Of a stretch of 64,000 nucleotides of DNA, positions 15,957 to 23,272 are shown piece after piece. Made by a program: the position numbers and the translations under genes. Source of the stretch: Suilimivivens sp964393865 (GTDB taxonomy: Bacteria; Bacillota; Clostridia; Lachnospirales; Lachnospiraceae); NCBI GenBank assembly GCA_964393865.1, contig CAYMUW010000002.1:62001-126000 (forward strand). Direction: 5' to 3'. The first letter of the stretch is position 1. Each line of letters opens with the position of its first letter. The notes beneath the pieces are model-generated. The model was not told where the DNA came from, made no database searches, and saw only the letters and a program-made list of their open reading frames with translations.

Positions 15957-16553
15957 TACTCTCGCAACTAAACTTAAAGTTGGTTTTCCATTGTATTCCT
16001 TATCCCACACAAACCATGCAAACATCTTTGTTCCGCCGTTTTTAGGCTTTTTCTGTCCGTATGGATACATTGTTACTCGATCCGAATGTACATATATATG
16101 CCGTAGGTGGCTTTTTTTAATAAGTTCTTTTCGCTCTCGACTTGACAGGAAGAAAATATTTAAAAGCAGGATTACCTTTTTGTCCGCAATCCGTAGAAAC
16201 TGCTTTAACATGCTTCCACCGTCTTTTTCCTTAAGTGTCATTAAATTGTAAGGCGGATTGGTTATTACTACATCACAGAAACTGGATGGAAGATTATATA
16301 CATCCACTCCCCTTGCACCGGATATATAGTCTGCCGTCTGTATATCCGACTGCTTAATATTTACAAAACCATTTCTTCTCAAAACCTTTGTAATTGCACC
16401 AGCTCCACAGCACGGATCCGCTATATCGTCTCCTATATGTATAATTTCATCTCGCAGCATGGCTTCTACTGCTATCTGTGTTGCCCATTCTGGCGTTTCG
16501 TAAAAATCAAAATCCGTATTCTGTTTTCTCCCAATAATTGTTTGTCCATTCAT
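15951..16553 (-). CDS. class I DNA methyltransferase (NPPY type)
   Basis: 200 residues. The SAM-binding motif DPCCGAGAITKVL and the catalytic motif DVVITNPPYNL identify an amino-methyltransferase (N6-adenine or N4-cytosine). YETPEWATQIAVEAML precedes them. No target-recognition domain is evident, and no restriction partner is nearby, so it is a solitary phage enzyme that may protect phage DNA. The 3' end carries a 16-bp tandem duplication that may have trimmed or altered the C-terminus. Confidence 0.85.
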   Translation of the reverse strand: MNGQTIIGRKQNTDFDFYETPEWATQIAVEAMLRDEIIHIGDDIADPCCGAGAITKVLRRNGFVNIKQSDIQTADYISGARGVDVYNLPSSFCDVVITNPPYNLMTLKEKDGGSMLKQFLRIADKKVILLLNIFFLSSRERKELIKKSHLRHIYVHSDRVTMYPYGQKKPKNGGTKMFAWFVWDKEYNGKPTLSLVARVF

Positions 16554-16591
16554 CTTTATTTGTCTCCTCCGGTAAGGGTTAATTTGCTATA

Positions 16592-16732
16592 TTACACCTC
16601 CGTATAATATAAATAAGCCTGTCGGATCACCTCATGTTTCAGCGCTTCTTCCACTGTTACACAATACGTCTTACAGTATTTGTCTACATAGTCCCGGAAA
16701 CGCTTGTTGTATTTGTATTCGTTATGTATCAT
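16592..16732 (-). CDS. conserved small phage protein, 46 residues
   Basis: MIHNEYKYNKRFRDYVDKYCKTY... to VIRQAYLYYTEV; GGAGGG lies upstream of the ATG. I have seen this type of short tyrosine-rich protein in clostridial phages but know no function. It sits between the methyltransferase and DUF4373 genes. Confidence 0.65.
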   Translation of the reverse strand: MIHNEYKYNKRFRDYVDKYCKTYCVTVEEALKHEVIRQAYLYYTEV

Positions 16733-16770
16733 CGTGCTACCCTCCCTACAAACTTATTACTTAACACTAC

Positions 16771-17634
16771 CTAATTTCCTAAAAGTTCTTTTTCCAATGC
16801 TTCAAAGTCATATTCCCTTTGTTGGAAATCATTAAACAAATTTTTCTTTTTCTTCGGCATATTTTCCTCTGGCACATAGTTTGCGTCCAGATAGTCTATA
16901 TAGCCGGAGTTAAAGAATGTGCTGCCGTTCTGCGGCTTTCTCCAGTCCTTGTCCTTCTCCAGCTCCGTCTTGTACCGCTCAATTGCCCTTACCATTTCGT
17001 CATAGCCGATCTTCAAGAGTTTCAATTTCTTAGCATCCGATACCTGCCCTTTGCCCTTCTTTTCCGGGTATAATTTCCAGAGGCGTTCAAACAGTGCTAA
17101 AGCGTCAGCTTTGCACATAGTATTTTTATTATCTTCTTTAATCTTATCTAATCTTATCTGTTGATTTCGGAAGGAATTAATCGCATTTCTTCCTCCATCA
17201 ATCGAATTGATTACCACATTTTCCCGATTTTGGGGTACTTCAACTAAGAGGTACTCTTTTTTCAGATTTACAACTTTCCGCTTGGCTGTAGCTTTCAGGT
17301 ATTGCTTCTGCACCCCGGAGGACGTAAGAATACCGTACTCTTTAAAAAGTTTCTCTGAAAAAATATTCCTCTTGATAGCGGCGGACACTATTTCCTTTAT
17401 TAAGTTGGGACTTACACTGGAAACACCGGAAGATAGTTCCGACGCAAACAGCGCAAGCCTGTCATCATCCCATTCACAGTAATAACCATATTCTCCGCCA
17501 TATATCTTCTGCCAGAGCTTAACAACTACCGCAAATCCTTTCAGCCCAAAATCCGCCTCTATCAGTCTAATCTTGTCATCCATGTGGCAATCCAACTCGA
17601 AGTAAGAAAGTGGTACTTCGTTTTGTCTGCCCAT
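16771..17634 (-). CDS. DUF4373 (Lin1244/Lin1753-like) replication-associated protein
   Basis: 287 residues. The opening NEVPLSYFELDCHMDDKIRLIEADFGLKGFAVVVKLWQKIYGGEYGYYCEW is the DUF4373 winged-helix-like domain. The C-terminal part (FERLWKLYPEKKGKGQVSDAKKLKLL ... FFNSGYIDYLD) resembles the DnaD-like C-terminal region of phage replisome organisers. A role in origin binding or helicase loading is likely. A 53-bp piece of its coding sequence is repeated just upstream of its start. Confidence 0.8.
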   Translation of the reverse strand: MGRQNEVPLSYFELDCHMDDKIRLIEADFGLKGFAVVVKLWQKIYGGEYGYYCEWDDDRLALFASELSSGVSSVSPNLIKEIVSAAIKRNIFSEKLFKEYGILTSSGVQKQYLKATAKRKVVNLKKEYLLVEVPQNRENVVINSIDGGRNAINSFRNQQIRLDKIKEDNKNTMCKADALALFERLWKLYPEKKGKGQVSDAKKLKLLKIGYDEMVRAIERYKTELEKDKDWRKPQNGSTFFNSGYIDYLDANYVPEENMPKKKKNLFNDFQQREYDFEALEKELLGN

Positions 17635-17663
17635 CTAAAATTACCTCTGCAACCGTTTTTTTA

Positions 17664-17716
17664 ACTTACACTGGAAACACCGGAAGATAGTTCCGACGCA
17701 AACAGCGCAAGCCTGT
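17664..17716. repeat. 53-bp exact direct repeat of a coding segment
   Basis: Bases 17664-17716 are identical to 17410-17462, which lie inside the DUF4373 gene (around codons LALFASELSSGVSSVS). The second copy falls in the short gap between RusA and DUF4373, in the same orientation and 201 bp further upstream of the leftward gene. Flanking bases differ on both sides, so this is a discrete copy. Confidence 0.9.
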
Positions 17717-17719
17717 TTA

Positions 17720-18094
17720 TTAAACGGTTTCCTTAATCAAAACTTCAATCCGTGAATTCTTTTTATCCACATAAAACCTGTCGGAAAATCCGACTATTTC
17801 CTTCCACCCGTCATCCTTGAGTACTCCGCACTTCACGAGCGCGTCCTGTATGACCTTCCTGCCGAACGACGAAACATTGTCCTTGTCGCGCCGCTTACCA
17901 GTTTCGTACCATATGTACTCCATGTAGACAGGCTTCTCGATCCTCACGCCCCTAAGCTGCTCCTTTGCCGCCCATATGACGATATCCTCACTCTCGCGCT
18001 TCATCTTTGCCGCCTTGTAGCGGTTGGAGCGTTCAGCGGAGATATAATCGTTCAGGTTCGGGAGCGTACCGGGGATTCTTAAAAGGTATTCCAT
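17720..18094 (-). CDS. RusA-family Holliday junction resolvase
   Basis: 124 residues, the usual RusA length. Conserved acids are in place: Asp70 and Asp72 in RRDKDNVSSFGRKVIQDAL, and Asp94/95 in GVLKDDGW. The N-terminus IPGTLPNLNDYI is the family's nucleic acid face. Resolves recombination intermediates before packaging; fits beside the RecE-like and annealing proteins of the same early operon. Confidence 0.9.
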   Translation of the reverse strand: MEYLLRIPGTLPNLNDYISAERSNRYKAAKMKRESEDIVIWAAKEQLRGVRIEKPVYMEYIWYETGKRRDKDNVSSFGRKVIQDALVKCGVLKDDGWKEIVGFSDRFYVDKKNSRIEVLIKETV

Positions 18095-18246
18095 ATTCCT
18101 TTTTCAACCATGACAGATTTATAGTGCTGCAATCTGTTCTGAATCTGAATACATTCATTAACCTGCTCTGTCAGCCCATTCTTACGGGCGACTTTTTTCC
18201 ATCTTTGAATAACCTTATAAACCATTTTCCAAATCTGCAGTTTCAT
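18079..18246 (-). CDS. hypothetical basic phage protein, 55 residues
   Basis: MKLQIWKMVYKVIQRWKK... ending EKGIWNTF, with AAAGGAG upstream. Strongly basic and helical with an amphipathic middle. It overlaps the RusA start by 16 bases. A G/C-rich inverted repeat (GGCGGC/GCCGCC, near 18263-18280) lies just upstream. No family recognised. Confidence 0.55.
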   Translation of the reverse strand: MKLQIWKMVYKVIQRWKKVARKNGLTEQVNECIQIQNRLQHYKSVMVEKGIWNTF

Positions 18247-18340
18247 AGTCTTCTCCTTTCCCGGCGGCGCAAAGGCCGCCGCAGGCTTCGTTGACAGTTA
18301 CTGTGTGATATATATTCCTTTGACCAAAAGGCTTGCTCAC
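18215..18340 (-). CDS. possible 41-residue protein
   Basis: GTG-started frame (MSKPFGQRNIYHTVTVNEACGG...) overlapping the stop of the gene before it by four bases and the next by 32. The first codons (AAGCCTTTTGGTCAA) are the same 15 bases as near the DUF551-like frame at 13.5 kb. There is no separate SD. Doubtful, listed because the overlap pattern fits the operon. Confidence 0.35.
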   Translation of the reverse strand: MSKPFGQRNIYHTVTVNEACGGLCAAGKGEDYETADLENGL

Positions 18341-18582
18341 CTTCCAAACCTTATTGACACAATCTCCTTTTCCTTTGTGAAACCATTTATTATGTCAATA
18401 ACAGTCTGCAAATCATCACTGTAAAAATAATTTGCCCTTGACCACTCGACGCCATCGTTAAAGCATTCATGTATGTACCATTTTCCTTTTTCGGGCCTTG
18501 TCTCCGTGTTGCATATCCGGTATAGGCTGTTGCCGATATGCCTGTCGCGGTTATCCGGGCTAAAATTATCGAGCGTAATCAT
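18337..18582 (-). CDS. hypothetical phage protein, 81 residues
   Basis: MITLDNFSPDNRDRHIGNSLYRICNTETRPEKGKWYIHECF... A mixed alpha/beta pattern with several aromatic residues. In the leftward early operon, 9 bases after the next upstream gene. No known family. Confidence 0.6.
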   Translation of the reverse strand: MITLDNFSPDNRDRHIGNSLYRICNTETRPEKGKWYIHECFNDGVEWSRANYFYSDDLQTVIDIINGFTKEKEIVSIRFGR

Positions 18583-18591
18583 ATATGCTTC

Positions 18592-19020
18592 TCACTCCCC
18601 ATAATTCATTACAATTTTAATTACTTCCGCTACAACCTTCTGAATCCGGTCATAAATGTGATGGTCGTCTGTGCCGTAATTCTGGTACAGCTTTGCAGAG
18701 TTTCTTCCGCGCTCATGGCATTCCGTCATAAATTCGATGGTGTCATAGTCATTTCTGCCCGGTATTTCTCCAAACTCCCTGATCTCCGTGTCAAAATAAT
18801 CTTCTGCAATGTTTATAACTTCCTCATCGCTGTCCTGCGTCTTGGAGATTTCTCTCACTAGAATATCAATGTAGCCTAACTTGTCGCAGTATCGGTAGTC
18901 CTTCGCAGTTCCTTTGGTATACTCTGAAAAATTCTTTTCAACGATCTCCTTGAAGTTCTCCGGCAGGTTGAAAATATCAACCTTCATATTCAGCGGTAAA
19001 GTAATGATATATGATTTCAT
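18592..19020 (-). CDS. hypothetical phage protein, 142 residues
   Basis: Acidic protein starting MKSYIITLPLNMKVDIFNLPENFKE and ending VVAEVIKIVMNYGE. No cysteine motif and no membrane segment. It overlaps the previous gene by four bases. Function unknown. Confidence 0.65.
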   Translation of the reverse strand: MKSYIITLPLNMKVDIFNLPENFKEIVEKNFSEYTKGTAKDYRYCDKLGYIDILVREISKTQDSDEEVINIAEDYFDTEIREFGEIPGRNDYDTIEFMTECHERGRNSAKLYQNYGTDDHHIYDRIQKVVAEVIKIVMNYGE

Positions 19021-19319
19021 TCCGCCACTTCCGGCATCTCATAAATGCCTCTCTCAATCCGTTCTATCTTTTTGCTCCTCGGCTTGAAATCCTGTATCAC
19101 GGCGATTACATCATACACGGCTGTCAGGTTGCTGTCGCAGCCAATGTCCGCGTAAATCCTGTGTCCGTTTTCATATGTGATTTCCGCTACTTCCTTGCAA
19201 TATTCCCTGCCACCGGCTTTGTACCAATCCCTGACCGCCTCGATGGATTTTACCTTTTCACCGTTCATATTCAGGATTGGCACTAATGCCATGAGCGTAT
19301 GATTAATGCTTTTGTTCAT
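19017..19319 (-). CDS. hypothetical phage protein, 100 residues
   Basis: The start MNKSINHTLMALVPILNMNGEKVKSIEAV is fixed by GGGAGGAAG upstream; the longer open frame runs across another gene. Contains GHRIYADIGCDSNLTAVYDVIAVI and a basic end. Early operon; family unknown to me. Confidence 0.6.
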   Translation of the reverse strand: MNKSINHTLMALVPILNMNGEKVKSIEAVRDWYKAGGREYCKEVAEITYENGHRIYADIGCDSNLTAVYDVIAVIQDFKPRSKKIERIERGIYEMPEVAE

Positions 19320-19473
19320 CTTCTTCCTCCCAATTTCCGCAAGTATCATCGTAGGCTGTATGTAGCCCGTATGCCTCGCTTTCATCGTTCGTGCAATAAT
19401 ATCCGCACATGCAATTACCTTCCCATCTTGACCTGTTAAATTTGCACGTTCCACATACTTCTTTTCTTTCCAT
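19303..19473 (-). CDS. small cysteine-rich protein, 56 residues
   Basis: Starts MERKEVCGTCKFNRSRW after GGAGGG. Cysteines in CGTCKFN ... NCMCGYYCTND resemble the short 'CGTCK(Y/F)' zinc-type proteins frequent in clostridial phages. Ends in a very acidic tail (EEEDEQKH). It overlaps the next start by 17 bases. Confidence 0.6.
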   Translation of the reverse strand: MERKEVCGTCKFNRSRWEGNCMCGYYCTNDESEAYGLHTAYDDTCGNWEEEDEQKH

Positions 19474-19474
19474 G

Positions 19475-19759
19475 TCAGCCCTCCGCACTTTCCTCTAACC
19501 ATGAATCATGTTTAACGTAGCATTTCATGACAGGCCGGAAGTAATCCATGAACCCACATCCCCTCACAAGCCTCACGTCTGCCCACAAGCAGGAAATTTC
19601 CGAATCGTGATATTTCTCAACATATTCTTTCTTGTTTCTGCTTGTATCGAAGAGTATCTTCCCTGTTTTCCCATCAAGGGCTATCAGGTCACATTTGAGC
19701 GGCTTTTCCTTAAATCCGAACTGCTCTTCAATTTCCACCAATAAATCCGATATCTTCAT
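19475..19759 (-). CDS. hypothetical phage protein, 94 residues
   Basis: MKISDLLVEIEEQFGFKEKPLKCDLIALDGKTGKILFDTSRNKKEYVEKY... mixed alpha/beta, no motif known to me. The segments VLFDTS-like ILFDTSRNKKEY and CLWADVRLVRG look like core strands. It overlaps the preceding gene by four bases. Confidence 0.6.
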   Translation of the reverse strand: MKISDLLVEIEEQFGFKEKPLKCDLIALDGKTGKILFDTSRNKKEYVEKYHDSEISCLWADVRLVRGCGFMDYFRPVMKCYVKHDSWLEESAEG

Positions 19760-20244
19760 GTCAATCTCCTTTGTTTTTTTAATTTAATGCCATAGGCAAT
19801 ACAGCCAAAGCGAATATCTTTATCTACGTTATGCCCGTCATAAATAACCGTATTTCCAAAAATCCCCGTGAGCTCCGTCCCTATTGGAACAATGGGGAGA
19901 AGATAAAGCGGAACGAGCCATATGCCCTTTGTGTTTTCCAATCCCGCAATTTTATCTTCCAATGTCTGTCCTTCGCTTAAAAGATACCTTGCGTCCGGCT
20001 TTCTCAACTCCGCAATTTCCTCGTCAATATCCTCGTCTGAAGACCATTTGCCAAAACGCAATTCTCGGCAGATTTCTTCTGTCAGGTTGTTCCAATCAAT
20101 ATGTTTTTTTAATTCCTCAAGGAACTTTTCCGTGCTTTCTCTGACTTCTTTCCTGCAATCTTCATCAGACCAGTTTTCATACTGCACAGTTTCCGCTATC
20201 TTATTTGCATACCATGTAAGGCAATTTATAATTTTTGTTTTCAT
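19756..20244 (-). CDS. hypothetical phage protein, 162 residues
   Basis: The start MKTKIINCLTWYANKIAETV is preferred over a longer frame that would overlap the ATPase gene. Acidic helical first part, then a hydrophobic segment (GIWLVPLYLLPIVPIGTELTGIFGNTVIY) that may be a buried sheet rather than a membrane helix. It follows the HerA-like gene by one base, so the two may work together; no family recognised. Confidence 0.6.
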   Translation of the reverse strand: MKTKIINCLTWYANKIAETVQYENWSDEDCRKEVRESTEKFLEELKKHIDWNNLTEEICRELRFGKWSSDEDIDEEIAELRKPDARYLLSEGQTLEDKIAGLENTKGIWLVPLYLLPIVPIGTELTGIFGNTVIYDGHNVDKDIRFGCIAYGIKLKKQRRLT

Positions 20245-20245
20245 G

Positions 20246-21817
20246 TTAATCCTCCAAATACTCATCCAGCAACGCGGAATAATCCATCTCTCCGCTTTCC
20301 TCTTTCCAGCAATCCCAGAAGTCAATTGTCCGGCTCTGCGGCCTTTCATCCGCCAGCTCCACATGGATTTTGAGCGGTATCGGGCAGGCATCGCCGATAC
20401 ATAAGCAATCCCCCGGCGTGAACATGGAAGTCTGCTCGATCACGTCCGCGCTCCCGGCTGGCATCATGCCCTTAATCATGCTCTTGTCGTTCTCATTGTT
20501 CAGCTTCATAATGATGTAGTTGGCACACTGCGCCATGATGGTTTTATTTAATTCTGACGGCCTCTGAGAGGCTACTAAAAGCGTTATCCCGAACTTGCGC
20601 CCTTCCTTCGCAATATCCTCAAATATCTCCACCATGCGCCGCTGGGAAGCCGTCAGTTGGAAATCCGTTGGGATATATACATGTGCCTCGTCACACACCA
20701 GCGTCACGGGATGGATATTGCCTTTGGGTTGTAGGAGTTGCATATTGTAGACCAGCTTCGCTATCGCCCCGATGATCGTGATCGCCACGTCATGCGGGAT
20801 ATCTGACAGGTCAATGTTCTTCACGGGCTTCTCCCCGCCCATGATGCGGTTTATGAGGTACGTAAGGTAATCCTGTCCGGCATCTTCCATCAGGAAGTCA
20901 TACCGCTTATCACTTGCAAGGTTTTCCATCGTGTTAATAATTCCTGCCAATTTGCCGTTGTAATCGCCTTTAACAGTCTTTGCCTGTCCCGCCTTATCGC
21001 CGGTCTTGTAAAACTCGCCGGTCTTGACTTCTTCCTCGTTCAGCAGTTTCATATAGCCAAGCACATTCTGAAAATTGAAGTATGTAGGTTTTCCCTCATT
21101 CCTGCCAAGTGAGCATTCCCTGTATGCTTTCCGCAACGCCGATAACACCGTCGTGCTTTCCTCTTTCACTTTGAGGATATTGCTCACCATGTCGTAAAAG
21201 CCAAGCGCCCAAATAGGGAAGAATACGCCGTTATTCCCTATCTTAATGTTGTCCGCATAGGACAGGCCGCCGTACTCCCCGTGGATATCAAACACGATAA
21301 TATTCGGATGCCCCGCGCCCCTTACGGTTTCTTCCAGTATCTTTGCTACCGTCTCCGACTTGCCGCATCCGGTATTCCCCACGATGCAGGAATGCCGCTG
21401 GAAGAATTTGTTGCCGTCAAGATATGCATATGTGTCATGTTCTGTAAATTTCCCGATACAAAAAACGTCTTTCCTTTGAAAGCAACCTATTATTTTCGCA
21501 AATTTATTACGCATAATCTTTTTAATCTGTACCTCGGTACTCGGATAGCGGTCAATCTGCTGCTTAAAATCGCTGTCCTCCACGCTCCCCAGAATGGCGC
21601 ACTCAATCACCTTTATGCTAGGGACATTCATGTCCTCAACAAACATGTCGTCCTCTATCGGCTGTTCCGCGTCCGTGTCGGTGATCTGCGTCACCATTGT
21701 TACGAGTTCCGCTTCACCGTCCGATATGCTTATCAGGTCATTCAGCCGGACGGCCTTAAAACTCTCTGAATCTGTCTTTATCTGCACCCTGTCGGGCATT
21801 ATCTTTACTAATTTCAT
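20246..21817 (-). CDS. HerA/FtsK-superfamily ATPase (DUF87 type)
   Basis: 523 residues. An N-terminal beta-barrel-like part (1-120) precedes a RecA-fold ATPase with Walker A GNTGCGKS (147-154), Walker B LVCDEAHVYIP (Asp376, Glu377) and a sensor segment LLVASQRPSEL (414-422). This is the layout of HerA hexameric DNA translocases, which usually pair with NurA nuclease. No NurA-like gene is next to it, but a RecE-like nuclease lies 1.5 kb upstream in the same operon. Likely in end processing or replication. Confidence 0.85.
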   Translation of the reverse strand: MKLVKIMPDRVQIKTDSESFKAVRLNDLISISDGEAELVTMVTQITDTDAEQPIEDDMFVEDMNVPSIKVIECAILGSVEDSDFKQQIDRYPSTEVQIKKIMRNKFAKIIGCFQRKDVFCIGKFTEHDTYAYLDGNKFFQRHSCIVGNTGCGKSETVAKILEETVRGAGHPNIIVFDIHGEYGGLSYADNIKIGNNGVFFPIWALGFYDMVSNILKVKEESTTVLSALRKAYRECSLGRNEGKPTYFNFQNVLGYMKLLNEEEVKTGEFYKTGDKAGQAKTVKGDYNGKLAGIINTMENLASDKRYDFLMEDAGQDYLTYLINRIMGGEKPVKNIDLSDIPHDVAITIIGAIAKLVYNMQLLQPKGNIHPVTLVCDEAHVYIPTDFQLTASQRRMVEIFEDIAKEGRKFGITLLVASQRPSELNKTIMAQCANYIIMKLNNENDKSMIKGMMPAGSADVIEQTSMFTPGDCLCIGDACPIPLKIHVELADERPQSRTIDFWDCWKEESGEMDYSALLDEYLED

Positions 21818-22287
21818 ATCTCTTCTCCTAACCCCTCAATCGCCCTAAATACATCAGCAAGCTCTGTCAGGCTTTGATATTTCCTCTGGAAACATTGCAA
21901 TTCCCGGATTGCATTGCTAAGCACGATAGCCCTCGTGTCATCCTGCGACAATGCCTTTTCAGTGGATATGTAAGAGCCTGTCCTTGCCACGGAAACATTC
22001 ACAAACGCCGGGGCAGTGTGTTTTTCGTCCTCTTCGTCCTGCCGCACTACAACAACGCTCCTTATAAGCCTGTTTGCCTGTATCAGCCGGTATTCCTCGC
22101 CTGCCTTTTCGTTATCCCATTCAAAACAGGGATGTATCGGGCTTTCTTCCGGCCTGCCGGAATCCAGCACGTTTTCCCGCGTCAATGCCCCGTTCTTTTC
22201 CTTTACCTCTTCCAGATGTTCCCCTGCCGTCTGCGCCGGGATGGGGAATAACCCCGGAAGTTTATAATCGTAAATTTTACAAATCAT
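21814..22287 (-). CDS. hypothetical phage protein, 157 residues
   Basis: MICKIYDYKLPGLFPIPAQTAGEHLEEVKE... is preceded by AAAGGAGAAC, which decides the start; in-frame codons further up are the GGYNN array, not protein. The C-terminal half is helical (DTRAIVLSNAIRELQCFQRKYQSLTELADVF). It overlaps the ATPase start by four bases. Its leader holds the first pentanucleotide array, so its translation may be regulated. Confidence 0.65.
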   Translation of the reverse strand: MICKIYDYKLPGLFPIPAQTAGEHLEEVKEKNGALTRENVLDSGRPEESPIHPCFEWDNEKAGEEYRLIQANRLIRSVVVVRQDEEDEKHTAPAFVNVSVARTGSYISTEKALSQDDTRAIVLSNAIRELQCFQRKYQSLTELADVFRAIEGLGEEI

Positions 22288-22311
22288 TGCGGTTCTCCTT
22301 TCGTTTTTAAT

Positions 22312-22430
22312 TAACCATGCCTTACCTTGCCTTGCCAGACCAAACCACGCCAAACCTTGCCACGCCCCACCTTGACTGCCATACCTCGCCAAGCCATACC
22401 GCGCCGAGCCATGCCTGACCCCGCCTCGCC
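22312..22430 (-). repeat. GGYNN pentanucleotide array 1 (11 + 11 or 12 units)
   Basis: Read on the minus (mRNA) strand this is a run of 5-base units GGYNN, with GG then C or T in every unit and the last two bases freely variable. Block 1 (22430 down to 22376) has 11 units ending GGCAG, followed by TCAA. Block 2 (22371 down to 22317) has 11 units, and GGTTA makes a possible twelfth. It fills the leader between the 209- and 157-residue genes and is followed by an A/T-rich run and the SD. Function unknown. Confidence 0.9.
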
Positions 22431-22443
22431 ATGAGCATTTATA

Positions 22444-23073
22444 TTATTCTCCTTCCCTTGCCACATGGAATGAGCCAAACTGTCCGTTTTTCTGCATACG
22501 CCATTCCCCAACGCCGATAGAGAAGCCGCCGATTTCAAAGAATGATATAATCTGCTCCTGTGAAATGACGCTCGCGTTATATTCAATTTCCAAAGTGGTT
22601 TTCCAGTCCTGTAATTCACCGCGGTATCTGATGTCGGAAGTCTTGGAAATGCCGCCAATCCGCACCATGTCCTCACGCATATTCGGCGTTCCCTCAATCT
22701 CCGCATACTCACCTAAGACCTTGAAAGCGGCTTTCGGCGTGGTCTTGTTCTTTGAACTGCCTGACTGGAATCCGCCGTCAATGGCGCACATCTTAAAGGC
22801 GATTGTCGGGAATCCGAACTTTGCCTCCTGTACATCTTTCTCGGTCGGCTTCTTCGGCTTCTCCGTCAGCCAGTAGAGTGAATCACAGAAGTCCCTGAAC
22901 GGGTCTTTTGCCTCTTTCCCGGCTTTCGCCTTTTTCATCTGCTTATCCAGCATTTCTTTCTTTGCCTTTTCGCTCCATGCATGGGAGATAAGCGGCGTGT
23001 CGCCGATAAGCCGCAAGTAAAATCTCCTGATGTCATACTGTGGTATCTCAATTTTGATTTCCTCTTTCTTCAT
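22444..23073 (-). CDS. conserved phage protein next to recombination genes, 209 residues
   Basis: Starts MKKEEIKIEIPQYDIRRFYLRLIGDTPLISHAWSEKAKKEML, then a lysine-rich stretch, FGFPTIAFKMCAIDGG, and a C-terminal VISQEQIISFFEIGGFSIGVGEWR block. I have met this type next to RecE-like nucleases in clostridial phages but know no assigned function. An AAAGGAGAAC SD precedes it and a GGYNN array lies upstream, as for the next gene. Confidence 0.7.
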   Translation of the reverse strand: MKKEEIKIEIPQYDIRRFYLRLIGDTPLISHAWSEKAKKEMLDKQMKKAKAGKEAKDPFRDFCDSLYWLTEKPKKPTEKDVQEAKFGFPTIAFKMCAIDGGFQSGSSKNKTTPKAAFKVLGEYAEIEGTPNMREDMVRIGGISKTSDIRYRGELQDWKTTLEIEYNASVISQEQIISFFEIGGFSIGVGEWRMQKNGQFGSFHVAREGE

Positions 23074-23125
23074 TTTTGTTCTCCTTTTCTTTTTGATTTT
23101 AATTTATTGCTTTAATTTGCCCTGA

Positions 23126-23260
23126 CTGCCTCGCCACGCCTTGCCTGACCTTGCCCGACCTCGCCGCGCCGGGCCATGCCCCGAACATGACTGCCTCGCC
23201 TTGCCTTGCCGAACCTAACCTTACCCCGCCTCGCCAGACCACGCCTTACCGCACCATGCC
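23126..23260 (-). repeat. GGYNN pentanucleotide array 2 (14 + 11 units)
   Basis: On the minus strand, block A (23260 down to 23191) has 14 GGYNN units and block B (23180 down to 23126) has 11. Both blocks begin GGCAT and end GGCAG, and each is followed by TCA. A 10-base spacer without GGY phase separates them. No unit deviates from GG plus pyrimidine. It occupies the leader of the 209-residue gene, just after the RecE-like stop. Confidence 0.9.
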
Positions 23261-23272
23261 TTGAACATATCA

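Noticed and set aside
22312..23260. GGYNN arrays as a CRISPR array
   Set aside because: No repeats of 24-40 nt, no constant-length spacers and no cas genes.
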